From Heliomarina baculiformis (GTDB taxonomy: Bacteria > Pseudomonadota > Alphaproteobacteria > Rhodobacterales > Rhodobacteraceae): a stretch of 64,000 nucleotides of DNA. Positions within the stretch are counted from its first letter, which is position 1; each line of letters begins with the position of its first letter. Location: positions 49,112 to 113,111 of the forward strand of contig NZ_JAIMIC010000010.1 in assembly GCF_019966545.1 (NCBI RefSeq), written 5' to 3'. Made by a program: the position numbers and the translations under genes. Below, in pieces: positions 8,554-17,972 of the stretch. The notes below the pieces were generated by a model. It made no database searches. It was not told where the DNA came from and worked only from the letters and a program-made list of their open reading frames with translations.

Positions 8554-9357
8554 TCAGCAGGTCAGGGACCGTTGACTCATCTTTCTCAGATTTCGAACGA
8601 TTTCTTCGCGCATGATCCCTACGATCTTTTTCTCGGACCGCAAGATAACATCAGTTGGAGCACCAACCCCGACAGCGAAAAGCCGCGAACTCAGGTGGTT
8701 AGGAAACGGCATGGAAATTAAGCCGCTCCCTTGAACCACCTGATCGGTTGACAGGTAGTAGCCTCTGGCTCGAGTTTCTGCCAGCGAGGCAACGAAGGCC
8801 TTCACGTCCACTGCCGGTTTGTCGGGCGCGCGATAGGCGTTGATCTTGCGGAACAGACTACACACTTCTTCGTCGCTGAAACGGCTCATCAGAACGCGCC
8901 CAACACCCGAATTCCCCAGCGGACGACGCGTCCCGAGTGATATGTGGTGGATCGGCGATTCTTTCGGACGGATAACTTGAACGTATTCGGCTTCGTCCCC
9001 GTTCTTAGTTGCCAAAACCACCACATGCTGTGTGCGTTCCGAAATTGTCCTTAGCAGCCGGTGGATCGTGCCTTCGCCGAACAGATCTGGATTCATCCAC
9101 GAACCCAAAAGCGGAACGCGCTCGGTGGGAAAGTAACTCTTCCTCCGGGCGTCGTGCGAGAGAAATCCAAGCTTGACCAAGCTTTTAAGCAGCGCCGAGG
9201 TGCTCGACTGTGGGTACCCCAGTTCCTTGGCCACTTCAACGACCGACAGCGGACGGCGAACTTCATCGAAGTACACCAAAGTTTGACAGGTGCGCGCCAC
9301 CGATTTCACGATGTGATCGCCGCCTGTCTTTACCAAGGCCTGGTGCGCGTTTTCCAT
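8554..9357 (-). CDS. IclR family transcriptional regulator
   Basis: IclR-type regulator, 267 residues: an N-terminal winged helix-turn-helix (about residues 15-70, with PQSSTSALLKSLVKLGFL as recognition-helix region) and a C-terminal GAF-like ligand-binding domain with GNSGVGRVLMSRFSDEE and RARGYYLS. IclR proteins control catabolic operons for aromatic and organic acids and bind small carboxylates. GGGGAGGGGAAC precedes the ATG. Upstream is a promoter with a perfect TTGACA box overlapped by a TCTAACA half-site. Its targets are not shown by sequence; the adjacent synthetase operon is the obvious candidate. Confidence 0.93.
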   Translation of the reverse strand: MENAHQALVKTGGDHIVKSVARTCQTLVYFDEVRRPLSVVEVAKELGYPQSSTSALLKSLVKLGFLSHDARRKSYFPTERVPLLGSWMNPDLFGEGTIHRLLRTISERTQHVVVLATKNGDEAEYVQVIRPKESPIHHISLGTRRPLGNSGVGRVLMSRFSDEEVCSLFRKINAYRAPDKPAVDVKAFVASLAETRARGYYLSTDQVVQGSGLISMPFPNHLSSRLFAVGVGAPTDVILRSEKKIVGIMREEIVRNLRKMSQRSLTC

Positions 9358-9403
9358 GTTCCCCTCCCCTGCGTGCGATTATGTGCACAGCGTTCTGTAA
9401 AGC

Positions 9404-9432
9404 AGAATGATTGCGCATACAGATTCTGTCAA
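9404..9432 (-). promoter_or_regulatory. candidate sigma-70 promoter of the IclR gene
   Basis: On the minus strand TTGACA, a 17-base spacer and CATTCT lie 47 bp before the IclR start codon. The -35 box is perfect, the -10 box weak (3 of 6). Strength is only inferred. Confidence 0.45.
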
Positions 9433-9440
9433 CTGTTAGA
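9425..9440. promoter_or_regulatory. imperfect TCTAACA-type operator
   Basis: On the minus strand TCTAACAGTTGACAGA: one perfect TCTAACA half-site and a degenerate second half (TGACAGA against TGTTAGA). It overlaps the -35 box of the IclR promoter. It is the weakest of four related sites in the window; the similarity could partly reflect the TTGACA box itself. Confidence 0.35.
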
Positions 9441-9500
9441 AAATCGCAGGAGGCGCGCCACTCGCGGCTTGGATAGCAAGAGAGATTTCGGCCTCGGTTA

Positions 9501-11615
9501 TCAGTGGCCTCGTCGCTTGGTGGGTATGATCACACCGTCAGCGGCGACAGCGCCCTGCCCGCTGGCCCCGACGATCAATGGATTGACATCAATGGTCTCA
9601 AGCGCTGCCCCGTGATGCACTGCAAAGGCAGACAGCCGCGCAAGAGCGTCGGCGAGCGCGTCGATGTCGCGTTCGGGCGCGCCCCGGAATGCGTCCAGAA
9701 GTTTGCGGCTGCGGATTTCGTCAATCATGCGATGCGCTTCGGCCGGGCCGAACGGCGCAACACGGAACGACACGTCTTCGAGAGCCTCGACAAACACGCC
9801 GCCCAGACCGAACATGACCACCGGCCCGAAAGCCGGGTCATGGGTCACGCCAAGAATGGCTTCCAGTCCGGGCGCTGCCTGTTCGGCGACGACAAGCCCG
9901 TCGATCCGCGCGTCGGGTATTTTCTCGGATGCCAGCTTCAGGATCCGTGCCCCGGCGGCGCGGACATCTTCGACCGAACGCAGGTCCAGCGCAACGCCCC
10001 CGATGTCGGATTTGTGCAGGATGTCGGGCGAGGCAATCTTCAGCACAACTGGGAATCCCATTTCTTGCGCGGCCTGGGCTGCCGCTTCGGGGGTGGTGGC
10101 CAGGGTTTCGTGCACGATCCCGATGCCGGCCTCGGCAAGCAGGGCCTTGGCCTCGATCTCGTTCACCATTCCGTCCGGCAACGGCGACAGGTTAGACAGT
10201 TCGGGTATCGGATCATTTTCGCCTGCCCGCGCGAAGGATCGGGCGAAATAGCGCAACGCGGCCATCGCGCGGACGGCGCGGGTCGGTTCCTCGAACACGA
10301 TGAACCCTGACTTTTCATATGCGGCACGACCCTCTGGCTCTGTCAGCGAACAGAACAGCATCGGCCGACCGGGATACTTCTCGCGAATCCGCTCCAGACC
10401 GCTTCGAATGGCTTCGTTCAGGTCGGCGACAAGACCGACCGTGGACATAAAGATAATGGCTCCGTCGATCTCGCCGTCGCCAAACAACACATCCATGTTG
10501 GTCTCCAGCAGGTCGATCTGGTTGACCAGCTGCGCCGTCACATCGACCGGGTTGCGTACACCCGCGAAGGGCAGCACCTCTTTCAGCTTTTTCTGAGCGT
10601 GATCGGGAAGCGCAGGCACGTCCAGTTTCAGCTTTTCGGCTTCGTCGGCCATCAGCACCCCGACGCCGCCCGAGACCGTCACAAGGCCCAGCCGGTCGCC
10701 CTGCATCATCGAATCGGACTCCGCGCAAGCGTAAGTCACATCGAACAATTCATCGACCGATTGCGCCCGATAAACACCGTATTGCCGGAAAGCCGCGTCA
10801 TAGACCGCGTCGGCCCCCGCCAACGAGGCGGTATGCGACTGCGCGGCCTCTGCTCCGACCGCGCTGCGCCCGACCTTCATCATGACCACCGGCTTTTCCC
10901 GGGCGCGCGCCAGCTCCAGTGCCTCGACCAGCCTGTCGCGATCGGTTGCGCCTTCGAGATATCCCATGATGACGCGGGTATTATCATCTTGTGCGCAATA
11001 GGCCACGGCATCGGCAAAATCGACATCGCAGGAATTCCCCGTCGTCGCCCAGATGTTGACCCCAAGTCCGCGCATTCGAACAAGCGTCATGCAATACGAT
11101 CCGAAAGCGCCGCTCTGGCTGACGATCGACACGCCGCCGGGTTTTGGCAGGTGCTTTTCGACCCCAGGCGTGAATGTTGCATAGAGGTTGTGGCGAACAT
11201 TGGCGATGCCAAGGCAGTTCGGCCCCACAAGTCGCATGCCGTCCTCGCGCGCAATGTCTACCATGCGCGCCTGCAGCGCGGCCCCTTCGGCATCGACCTC
11301 CGAGAACCCCGAACTGAAGATCACCGCCCCCCGCACACCGCGGGCCGCGCATTGTTCGACTGCCTGAACGGCCAGCGGCGCAGGCAGCGCGATCACAGCC
11401 AGGTCCGGTGTCGCGGGCGCCTCCGAGATCGACGGATACGCCGTCAGGCCCTGCACCTCGGGCGATCTCGGGTTGATAGGCAGGATCGGGCCGTCGAAGC
11501 CGTGCCGCTTGAGAAAGTCTACCGGCCTGCCGCCGATGCGCTTGGGGTCGCTTGAGGCGCCAATCACAGCCACTGATCGAGGGTTGAAAATGGCATCCAT
11601 TCCGTGAATTCGCAT
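9501..11615 (-). CDS. acetate--CoA ligase family protein, NDP-forming, fused alpha and beta domains
   Basis: Acyl-CoA synthetase (NDP-forming) superfamily protein, 704 residues, making acyl-CoA from a carboxylate, CoA and a nucleoside triphosphate through a phosphohistidine. The N-terminal CoA-binding Rossmann domain starts FNPRSVAVIGASSDPKRIGG; the middle ligase domain has SQSGAFG and the phospho-His candidate QSHTASLAGAD; the C-terminal third is an ATP-grasp domain with VLKIASPDILHKSDIGGVAL, FGLGGVFVEALEDVSFR and ETIDVNPLIV. AAGGAAG precedes the ATG. Downstream member of an operon that reads CoA-transferase, ACAD, synthetase. Acid substrate unknown. Confidence 0.9.
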   Translation of the reverse strand: MRIHGMDAIFNPRSVAVIGASSDPKRIGGRPVDFLKRHGFDGPILPINPRSPEVQGLTAYPSISEAPATPDLAVIALPAPLAVQAVEQCAARGVRGAVIFSSGFSEVDAEGAALQARMVDIAREDGMRLVGPNCLGIANVRHNLYATFTPGVEKHLPKPGGVSIVSQSGAFGSYCMTLVRMRGLGVNIWATTGNSCDVDFADAVAYCAQDDNTRVIMGYLEGATDRDRLVEALELARAREKPVVMMKVGRSAVGAEAAQSHTASLAGADAVYDAAFRQYGVYRAQSVDELFDVTYACAESDSMMQGDRLGLVTVSGGVGVLMADEAEKLKLDVPALPDHAQKKLKEVLPFAGVRNPVDVTAQLVNQIDLLETNMDVLFGDGEIDGAIIFMSTVGLVADLNEAIRSGLERIREKYPGRPMLFCSLTEPEGRAAYEKSGFIVFEEPTRAVRAMAALRYFARSFARAGENDPIPELSNLSPLPDGMVNEIEAKALLAEAGIGIVHETLATTPEAAAQAAQEMGFPVVLKIASPDILHKSDIGGVALDLRSVEDVRAAGARILKLASEKIPDARIDGLVVAEQAAPGLEAILGVTHDPAFGPVVMFGLGGVFVEALEDVSFRVAPFGPAEAHRMIDEIRSRKLLDAFRGAPERDIDALADALARLSAFAVHHGAALETIDVNPLIVGASGQGAVAADGVIIPTKRRGH

Positions 11616-11639
11616 GGGTCTTCCTTTGATTCTTTCGTA

Positions 11640-12806
11640 TTAGTAGGATTTTGGCAGGCCGAGCGCATGTTCCGCGATGAACGAAAGCACCAGTTGCGGG
11701 GTCACCGGCGCGATGCGGAACAGAATGGCCTCCCGAACCAGGCGCTCGACATGGTATTCCTTGGCATATCCAAATCCGCCGAACGTCAGCTGCGCGGTCT
11801 GCGTCGCCTTCACCGCCGCCTCGGCGGCCAGATATTTGCTTGCGTTGGCTTCATTTCCGCAGGGCTTGCCAGCGTCGTAGAGCGCGCCTGCGTTCATCGC
11901 CATCAAGTTGGCCGCCTCCAGTTCCGCCCAGCTGACCGCCAAGGGGTGCTGTACACCCTGGTTCTGACCGATCGGCCTGCCAAAAACGACACGCTCGTTG
12001 GCGTAATCCGCGGCGCGCCGAAGCGCATTGCGCCCGATTCCGACCGCTTCGGCGGCAACCAGAACCCGTTCGGGGTTCAGCCCGTGCAGGATCTGGCGAA
12101 ATCCCTGGCCTTCTTCGCCGATCAGATCCTCGGCCGGGATCGGAAGCCCGTCGATGAACAACTCGTTCGAGTCGACGCACTTGCGGCCCATCTTTTCGAT
12201 CTCGCGCACGGTAACGAACGTGCGGTCCAGATCAGTGTAAAAAAGGCTTAAACCTTCGGTCGGTTTCTTGACGTCCTCAAGCGGGGTCGTGCGCGCCAGC
12301 AGCAGGATCTTGTCGGCCTCCTGGGCGGTCGAAATCCAGACTTTCTGGCCATGCACTACGTAACGGTCCCCCTGGCGCACGGCGCGTGTTTTCAGCTTTG
12401 TGGTGTCCAGGCCGGTTGTCGGTTCGGTCACCCCGAAACACGCACGCTCATCGCCGGCAACCAAAGGCGGAAGGTATTTCTTCTTCTGGTCATCGGTGCC
12501 AAATTTCACGACCGGGTTCAGGCCGAAGATGTTCATGTGGATCGCCGAGGCGGCGCTGTTGCCGCCGCCGGATTCTGCAATGGCCTGCATCATGATCGCA
12601 GCATCGACGATGCCAAGACCGGCGCCACCGTATTCTTCGGGAATGGCAATCCCCAGCCAGCCATCGCGGGCGAGCTTTTGATGCAACTCTCGCGGGAAAC
12701 CGCCTTCGCGATCGCGGGTTAGCCAGAATTCGTCATCGAATTCTTCGCAAATCCGCAGGACCGCATCGCGGATTCCCTGCTGCTCGGATGTCATCTGATA
12801 AGTCAT
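11640..12806 (-). CDS. acyl-CoA dehydrogenase
   Basis: Full-length acyl-CoA dehydrogenase, 388 residues. Seen: FGVTEPTTGLDTTKLKT in the flavin domain, VVHGQKVWIST, NERVVFGRPIGQNQGVQHPL and TFGGFGYAKEYHVERLVRE. The C-terminal loop reads FRIAPVTPQLV, so the EGT catalytic Glu is missing; a Glu in the helix-G position (GLNPERVL) can act instead, as in isovaleryl-CoA and long-chain dehydrogenases. It lies 24 bp before the synthetase gene and 30 bp after the CoA-transferase, consistent with one operon. Confidence 0.93.
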   Translation of the reverse strand: MTYQMTSEQQGIRDAVLRICEEFDDEFWLTRDREGGFPRELHQKLARDGWLGIAIPEEYGGAGLGIVDAAIMMQAIAESGGGNSAASAIHMNIFGLNPVVKFGTDDQKKKYLPPLVAGDERACFGVTEPTTGLDTTKLKTRAVRQGDRYVVHGQKVWISTAQEADKILLLARTTPLEDVKKPTEGLSLFYTDLDRTFVTVREIEKMGRKCVDSNELFIDGLPIPAEDLIGEEGQGFRQILHGLNPERVLVAAEAVGIGRNALRRAADYANERVVFGRPIGQNQGVQHPLAVSWAELEAANLMAMNAGALYDAGKPCGNEANASKYLAAEAAVKATQTAQLTFGGFGYAKEYHVERLVREAILFRIAPVTPQLVLSFIAEHALGLPKSY

Positions 12807-12836
12807 GAATTTCTCCTCAAGTCTTGCAGACCCGGC

Positions 12837-14045
12837 TCAGCGGCCCGGTTCGACCACAGTGCCTTTTTCGATAAGCTGGTCGATTTGCCCGATGTCGTAC
12901 GCGAGCTCTTGTAAAATCGACCGGGTGTCGGCGCCCAGTTCGCCGCGCCCAAGCCAGCGCAGCCGCCCCGGCGTCTTGTCCAGCTTTGGCAACGGCCCTA
13001 CGACCTTGGTGTCGTCGCCATCCACACCGACAATATTCCCCCGGGCTTCGATCTGAGGATCGGCCAGGATATCATCAACGTCATAGACCATCGCTGCCAC
13101 CGCATCGTGGGCGTCAAAGATGTCGATTGCCTCCTTCGCGTCATGCTCGGCAACGAATGCCCCGAGCCGGTCGACGATTTCGTCCATATGCTCTGCAAAA
13201 CCGTCGAGGCTCTGGAACTGCGGCTGTTCCGCCCATGTCTTGCCACCTGCCGCCTCCAGCAGGCGCCGCCCGGTTGCCGCACTGCCCGCGCTGACGGTGA
13301 TCCATTTTCCGTCCCGGGCACGGAACACCCCCGCCGGGGCGTAGGAATTCGGGGCCTGAAGTCCATTTCGGTCAACCGGCAGTCCCGCGCCGGTGCGCGT
13401 GGGCACGTGGTAGTCGATCAAACGCAAGAGCGGCTCAAAAATGGCCAAGTCTACCACCTGTCCCCGGGCACTGCCGTTTCGCACCGCATGCAGCGCCATC
13501 ATCGTGCCGTAGGCCGCCATGAGACCGGTGGTCGAATCCGCCGCAGGGAAACCGGGATGCATCGGTGCATTGTCAGCAAAGCCCGTGATGTGGGCCAGAC
13601 CGCTCATGGCTTCACCGGCCCGACCGAAACCAGGCCAAGAGGCGCGCGGCCCCGTCTGGCCGTAACCCGAGATCCGCACGATCACCAGATCGGGGTTCCA
13701 GTCATGCAAGACCTCTGGTGCCAACCCTGCTCTTTCCAGAACGCCGGGGCGAAAGTTCTCGATGAGTACATGGGCGTTTTCGACCAGTCGGCGCAGAATG
13801 GCGCGACCGTCTTCACTCTTCCAGTCCAGCGCCATCAGACGTTTGTTTCGTGCCAGGGTCTTCCACCAGACGCCCACGCCATCGCTGGCGCGCGCGCTCA
13901 GCACCCGTAGCATGTCACCCTGCCCCGGACGCTCGATCTTGACCACGTCGGCTCCAAAATCGGACAGCAATGCGCCGCACATCGGTGCAGCGATCACATG
14001 CCCCAGTTCAATCACCCTGACATCGCTCAGTGGTCCATTATCCAT
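12837..14045 (-). CDS. CaiB/BaiF family CoA-transferase (class III)
   Basis: Class III CoA-transferase, 402 residues, moving CoA between an acyl-CoA donor and a carboxylic acid. The family N-terminus VRVIELGHVIAAPMCGALLS, the segment RNKRLMALDWKSEDGR, and the catalytic Asp region FPAADSTTGLMAAYG are visible; no racemase-type AGHD motif occurs. Start chosen at ATG 14045; a GTG two codons earlier is possible. First gene of the operon with ACAD and the fused synthetase, divergent from the split synthetase operon across about 160 bp. Confidence 0.9.
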   Translation of the reverse strand: MDNGPLSDVRVIELGHVIAAPMCGALLSDFGADVVKIERPGQGDMLRVLSARASDGVGVWWKTLARNKRLMALDWKSEDGRAILRRLVENAHVLIENFRPGVLERAGLAPEVLHDWNPDLVIVRISGYGQTGPRASWPGFGRAGEAMSGLAHITGFADNAPMHPGFPAADSTTGLMAAYGTMMALHAVRNGSARGQVVDLAIFEPLLRLIDYHVPTRTGAGLPVDRNGLQAPNSYAPAGVFRARDGKWITVSAGSAATGRRLLEAAGGKTWAEQPQFQSLDGFAEHMDEIVDRLGAFVAEHDAKEAIDIFDAHDAVAAMVYDVDDILADPQIEARGNIVGVDGDDTKVVGPLPKLDKTPGRLRWLGRGELGADTRSILQELAYDIGQIDQLIEKGTVVEPGR

Positions 14046-14206
14046 TTTCACGCATCTGCCTCGTTTGCGAAAATTCTCTACGTCAAGCCCTAGTTTTCGG
14101 TTCTGACAGCCACAGTCTGGCCGGAACAGAAATCCATTGCGAGAATAATCGAACAGCCGTTAGATCGTCGAACGAGCCGACTTTTTTTTACTTGACGGAG
14201 GAAAGT

Positions 14207-15622
14207 ATGCCAGAGCCAAACACGAATCAAATGGCGGCAGGCCGGCCCACGGTTGCCGAAGCACTGGACGGGTTGTTCAATCCTCGCACCATCGCGGTAG
14301 TGGGCGCGTCCCGCACCAAGGGCAAGTTGGGGCAGGCCGTGATGGCTCTGCTGAAGAGCAACGGTTACAGCGGCACGATTATCCCCGTGAACCCTTCGGG
14401 TGGCGAGATCGAAGGCCTTGCTGCCGTGCGCAGTCTGGAAGAGATCGACAGCCCGATCGACGTGGTTGTGCTGGCAACGCCGGTCGGGGTCGCACTCGGC
14501 GCTCTGGAAGCCTGCACTCGGCTCGATGTAAGGGTCGTGGTCGGGGTCACCTCGGGCTTTTCGGAAGCCGGGGAAGAAGGGCATGAGAACGAGGAGCGAT
14601 TGCGCCGGATCATGCAAGACGCGCCCTTTCGATTGGTGGGGCCGAACTGCGAAGGCGTGGTGCGCCCCGCGTCGGACCTGCAACTGACCTTCAGCCCGAT
14701 GTTCAACGATCTTCACCCTGGTCCCGTGGCGATGATTTCCCAGTCCGGCGCGCTTGCAGGCCTTATGGCGTTGCGCTTGGGCGAACGCGGCGTGGGCATC
14801 AACGCCATCGTCTCCAGCGGCAACGAGACCGACCTAACCGCAGCGGATCTGCTCGATTATCTGGGCAACGACCCCCAGACGCGGGTGGTTCTCTGCTACG
14901 TCGAGGAACTGCGCGACGGACGCCGCTTTGCTGAAGCGGCCCAACGACTGACAAAGGCAGGGAAGCACGTTGTCGCGGTCAAGGGCGGGCGCAGCCGCGC
15001 CGGGTCACGCGCGGTCCAGTCGCATACCGGCGCCATGGCCGGGGACAACCGGGTGATCAGCGCGGTCTTTCGCGAAACCGGTGTGATTCGCGCCCGTGAA
15101 TCCGTCGCCGCTGTCGATGCCGTGACGGCTCTCGCCGCGGGCCGGCGACCTGCCGGAAACAGGGTCGGGATCATTTCTGTCACCGGCGGGCTCGGGGTCG
15201 AAATGACCGACCTGGCCGAAAGCGCGGGTTTCGAGATTCCGGTGCTGGATGAAACGACGCAGACAGCACTGTCGCGCTACGTGCCCTTCTACGGTTCGGT
15301 GACAAACCCGGTCGATCTGACCGGCGTGGTTCTGGCGAATCCCACCTATGTAGGTCGCTGCCTGGAGGCCATTGCCGCCGATCCAGGGGTCGATATTGCC
15401 ATCGCAATTATCACATTCGTGCCGGATCAGCAGTTCATTGAGGGCATGGCCGAGGCGTACGACAGCACTGACAAGCCGATCCTGATCGTCTGGACCGGCT
15501 CGGCGCGCAGCAATGCCTCGGGTGAGGCGCTGCGCGAACGGGCTGTCCCTGTCTATGATTCGCCCGCACGGGCGGCATCGGGCCTCGCCGCACTGGCCGC
15601 CACGACAGGAGAAGTGACATGA
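14207..15622 (+). CDS. CoA-binding protein, NDP-forming acyl-CoA synthetase alpha subunit
   Basis: Alpha-type half of an NDP-forming acyl-CoA synthetase, 471 residues. It holds the CoA-binding domain (FNPRTIAVVGASRTKGKLG), the succinyl-CoA-ligase-like domains with SQSGALAGLMALRLG, and the phospho-His candidate QSHTGAMAGD. The ATP-grasp domain is absent and is supplied by the next gene, which overlaps it by 4 bp. GACGGAGGAAAGT precedes the ATG; the open frame reaches upstream into the divergent promoter but looks non-coding there. It starts the six-gene operon running to the DUF35 gene. Confidence 0.88.
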   Translation: MPEPNTNQMAAGRPTVAEALDGLFNPRTIAVVGASRTKGKLGQAVMALLKSNGYSGTIIPVNPSGGEIEGLAAVRSLEEIDSPIDVVVLATPVGVALGALEACTRLDVRVVVGVTSGFSEAGEEGHENEERLRRIMQDAPFRLVGPNCEGVVRPASDLQLTFSPMFNDLHPGPVAMISQSGALAGLMALRLGERGVGINAIVSSGNETDLTAADLLDYLGNDPQTRVVLCYVEELRDGRRFAEAAQRLTKAGKHVVAVKGGRSRAGSRAVQSHTGAMAGDNRVISAVFRETGVIRARESVAAVDAVTALAAGRRPAGNRVGIISVTGGLGVEMTDLAESAGFEIPVLDETTQTALSRYVPFYGSVTNPVDLTGVVLANPTYVGRCLEAIAADPGVDIAIAIITFVPDQQFIEGMAEAYDSTDKPILIVWTGSARSNASGEALRERAVPVYDSPARAASGLAALAATTGEVT

Positions 15623-16290
15623 CTCCCAGGGAAACACTGGAAAACTGGCAGCGTGCCGGGCGCAAGGTAGTCCACGAGGCCGATGCGAAGGATCTTCTGC
15701 AACGGATCGGGGTGCCGGTGCCCCAACGTGACCCTGCCCACGGGCGTTGTGTCGCAAAGCTGTGTCACGATGACTATCCGCATAAATCCGATCATGGGCT
15801 CGTCCGATTGGGTCTTTCCCCCGACGAGGCGAAACAGGCCGCTGCCGATATGGCGGAGCGATTTGCGGGCGGGACAGCGCTGATCGAGGAGATGGAAGAA
15901 GGGTCCGTGGCCGAATGGATCATCGGCTGCAAGCGTGACGACACGTTTGGTCCGATCGTTCTGGCCGGCCCAGGCGGCATTCTTGTGGAACTGATTGATG
16001 CAGCCGAAATCAGGCTTGCGCCCGCAACGCCGCAAAGCGCCGAGGCCATGGTACGATCGGGTCCGGGGGCGCGGTTGCTGGGAGGATTGCGCGGCGCGGA
16101 ACCGGCCGACAAAGATGCCCTGGCAGACCTGATTTCACGCATATCTGTTTTCTTTTCCGAGAACGCCGATCTGATCTCGGAAATCGAAATCAACCCTGTG
16201 ATGGTTCGGGCGGACGGGAAGGGGTTGGTCGCCGCCGATGCCTTGATCGTTTTGTCACCCGAAGCAGACGAACAGGAGAATTTCACGTGA
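15619..16290 (+). CDS. ATP-grasp protein, NDP-forming acyl-CoA synthetase beta subunit
   Basis: Stand-alone ATP-grasp domain, 223 residues, matching the C-terminal third of the fused synthetase encoded upstream on the other strand. Seen: YPHKSDHGLVRLGL, DDTFGPIVLAGPGGILVE and EIEINPVMV, the last being the metal and nucleotide-site end of the fold. It overlaps the alpha gene by ATGA, so translation is probably coupled and the two should form a heteromeric enzyme. A GTGA overlap links it to the MaoC gene. Confidence 0.88.
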   Translation: MTPRETLENWQRAGRKVVHEADAKDLLQRIGVPVPQRDPAHGRCVAKLCHDDYPHKSDHGLVRLGLSPDEAKQAAADMAERFAGGTALIEEMEEGSVAEWIIGCKRDDTFGPIVLAGPGGILVELIDAAEIRLAPATPQSAEAMVRSGPGARLLGGLRGAEPADKDALADLISRISVFFSENADLISEIEINPVMVRADGKGLVAADALIVLSPEADEQENFT

Positions 16291-16787
16291 TACGTCACCC
16301 TTTCGGAGAGTTGTCACTCGGCCAGACCGGCATTTCGAGCGGACGGACGATGACCGAAACCGATGTCGTCAATTTCTGCATGTTGACCGGGAACTGGCTG
16401 GAACTGCACTCCAACGTCGAGCACGCCCAAACCTCTCTCTACGGCCAGCGCCTGGTTCAGGGCAGCCTCGTGTTCTCGATCGTCAATGCGATGATCCCCT
16501 TCGACAGCTCTGTGCTGGCCGCTTTCTATGGCTGTGACAAGCTGCGCTTTTTGCGACCCACTTTCATCAACGACACCCTTTGGGCCCGGGCCGAAATCAT
16601 CAATCTGAAGGACCATGATGAAAAGCACGGAGTCGTGACCAGCAAACTGGAAGGCATCAACCAGCGGGACGAAACGGTCCTGCGCTGCGAGTTCAGCCTT
16701 CTGATCCGCAAGTCGCGCCTGGATCGCCCCGGAGAGCCGGCCAAAGTCCGTGCGGCGCACGACAAGACACAAGGAGAGAGTGCATGA
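16287..16787 (+). CDS. MaoC-like hotdog protein (acyl dehydratase family)
   Basis: Single hotdog domain, 166 residues, GTG start overlapping the previous stop. The hydratase-2 motif GDxNPxH is altered: GNWLELHS keeps Gly and His but has Asn for Asp, and the later AHG reads VQGS. MaoC domains hydrate trans-2-enoyl-CoAs to (R)-3-hydroxyacyl-CoAs; with the altered motif this may be a weak or specialised hydratase, or need a partner subunit. It sits before an ACAD, a Cys-less thiolase and a DUF35 gene, an order reminiscent of ChsH1-ChsH2-Ltp2 side-chain modules. Confidence 0.82.
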   Translation: MIRHPFGELSLGQTGISSGRTMTETDVVNFCMLTGNWLELHSNVEHAQTSLYGQRLVQGSLVFSIVNAMIPFDSSVLAAFYGCDKLRFLRPTFINDTLWARAEIINLKDHDEKHGVVTSKLEGINQRDETVLRCEFSLLIRKSRLDRPGEPAKVRAAHDKTQGESA

Positions 16788-17926
16788 ACTTTCTGACACC
16801 AGAGCAAGAGATGTGGCGCGCGACCGTCGAGCGTTTCGTCGACGAAGAGATCGGCCGCGATTATATCCGCAATTGCGACCGCGAGCGCGAATACCCCTAC
16901 GAAGCCTATGAAAAAGTGGCCAAGCAGGGCTGGCTTGGCATTCTGTTTTCAGAAGAGAGCGGCGGTCTTGGTGGTGACATCATGGACTATGCCCTGATGT
17001 GCGAGGGGTTGGCCAAATACGGCTTTGACTTCTCGACCGGCCTGATGGTGGCAACGTTCACCGCGATGAATGTCGAGAAATTCGGCACGCTCGAACAGAA
17101 AGAGCGGTACATCCAGCCTTTCCTCGATGGCGACATCCGCTTTTCTATATCGATTTCCGAACCGGGCGCCGGGTCGGATGCGGCTTCGACAAAGACCCGC
17201 GCGCGGCGCGACGGCAACGGCTGGGTGGTCAACGGGCAGAAACTGTGGTGCTCGGGCGCTGCGGCGGACAACGCAATCCTTGCAATGCTGACCCGGACCG
17301 ACCCGGACGCGCCCAAGCACAAGGGGCTTTCGGTTTTCCTGATCCCCAACGACACCGAAGGGCTGGACATCCGCAAGCTGCCGACCATGGCGCGCCGCGC
17401 GACCGGCACCACCGAGATTTTCGTGGATGACGTGAAACTGCCGGCCGATGCGCTGCTGGGCACGGAAAACGATGGCTGGAAGATCATCACCGACCATCTG
17501 GAACTGGAACGCGTGGCCGTTGCCGCCGCCTATGTGGGCAATGCCCAGACAGCGGTAGACGATGCCCTGCGCTACGCCCATGAACGGATTCAGTTCGACA
17601 AGCCGATCTTCGACTTTCAGGTGATCCGCCACATGCTGGCCGACATGCAAACCCAAGTCGATGCCGCCCGGCTGTTGGTTTATCGCGCCGCTAGCCTGGC
17701 CGCAGCCAAGACGCCCTGCATGCGAGAAGTCTCAATGGCGAAACTCTATGCCTCCGAGACGCTGCAGACGGTGACGCGCAACGGAATGCAAATCCTGGGC
17801 GGCCACTCGATGCTGCCCGAAGCGGATATGGAGCGCTATTTCCGCGAAGGGATGCAAAGCACCATCGGCGGCGGGACCTCGCAGATTCAGCGCACGCTCA
17901 TCGCCAAGACCATGCGCCCGGGCTGA
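16784..17926 (+). CDS. acyl-CoA dehydrogenase
   Basis: Full-length acyl-CoA dehydrogenase, 380 residues. Seen: FSISISEPGAGSDAASTKTR, VVNGQKLWCSGA, HERIQFDKPIFDFQVIRHM and QILGGHSMLPEADMERYFRE. The C-terminal loop is IGGGTSQIQR, with Gly where classical enzymes have Glu; E242 in LELERVAV takes the helix-G base position. Overlaps the MaoC stop by ATGA. Fourth gene of the split-synthetase operon. Confidence 0.93.
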   Translation: MNFLTPEQEMWRATVERFVDEEIGRDYIRNCDREREYPYEAYEKVAKQGWLGILFSEESGGLGGDIMDYALMCEGLAKYGFDFSTGLMVATFTAMNVEKFGTLEQKERYIQPFLDGDIRFSISISEPGAGSDAASTKTRARRDGNGWVVNGQKLWCSGAAADNAILAMLTRTDPDAPKHKGLSVFLIPNDTEGLDIRKLPTMARRATGTTEIFVDDVKLPADALLGTENDGWKIITDHLELERVAVAAAYVGNAQTAVDDALRYAHERIQFDKPIFDFQVIRHMLADMQTQVDAARLLVYRAASLAAAKTPCMREVSMAKLYASETLQTVTRNGMQILGGHSMLPEADMERYFREGMQSTIGGGTSQIQRTLIAKTMRPG

Positions 17927-17972
17927 CCGTTCGGACCATATCGCGACAGCCCGTCAAGAAGGAGAAAAGCAT

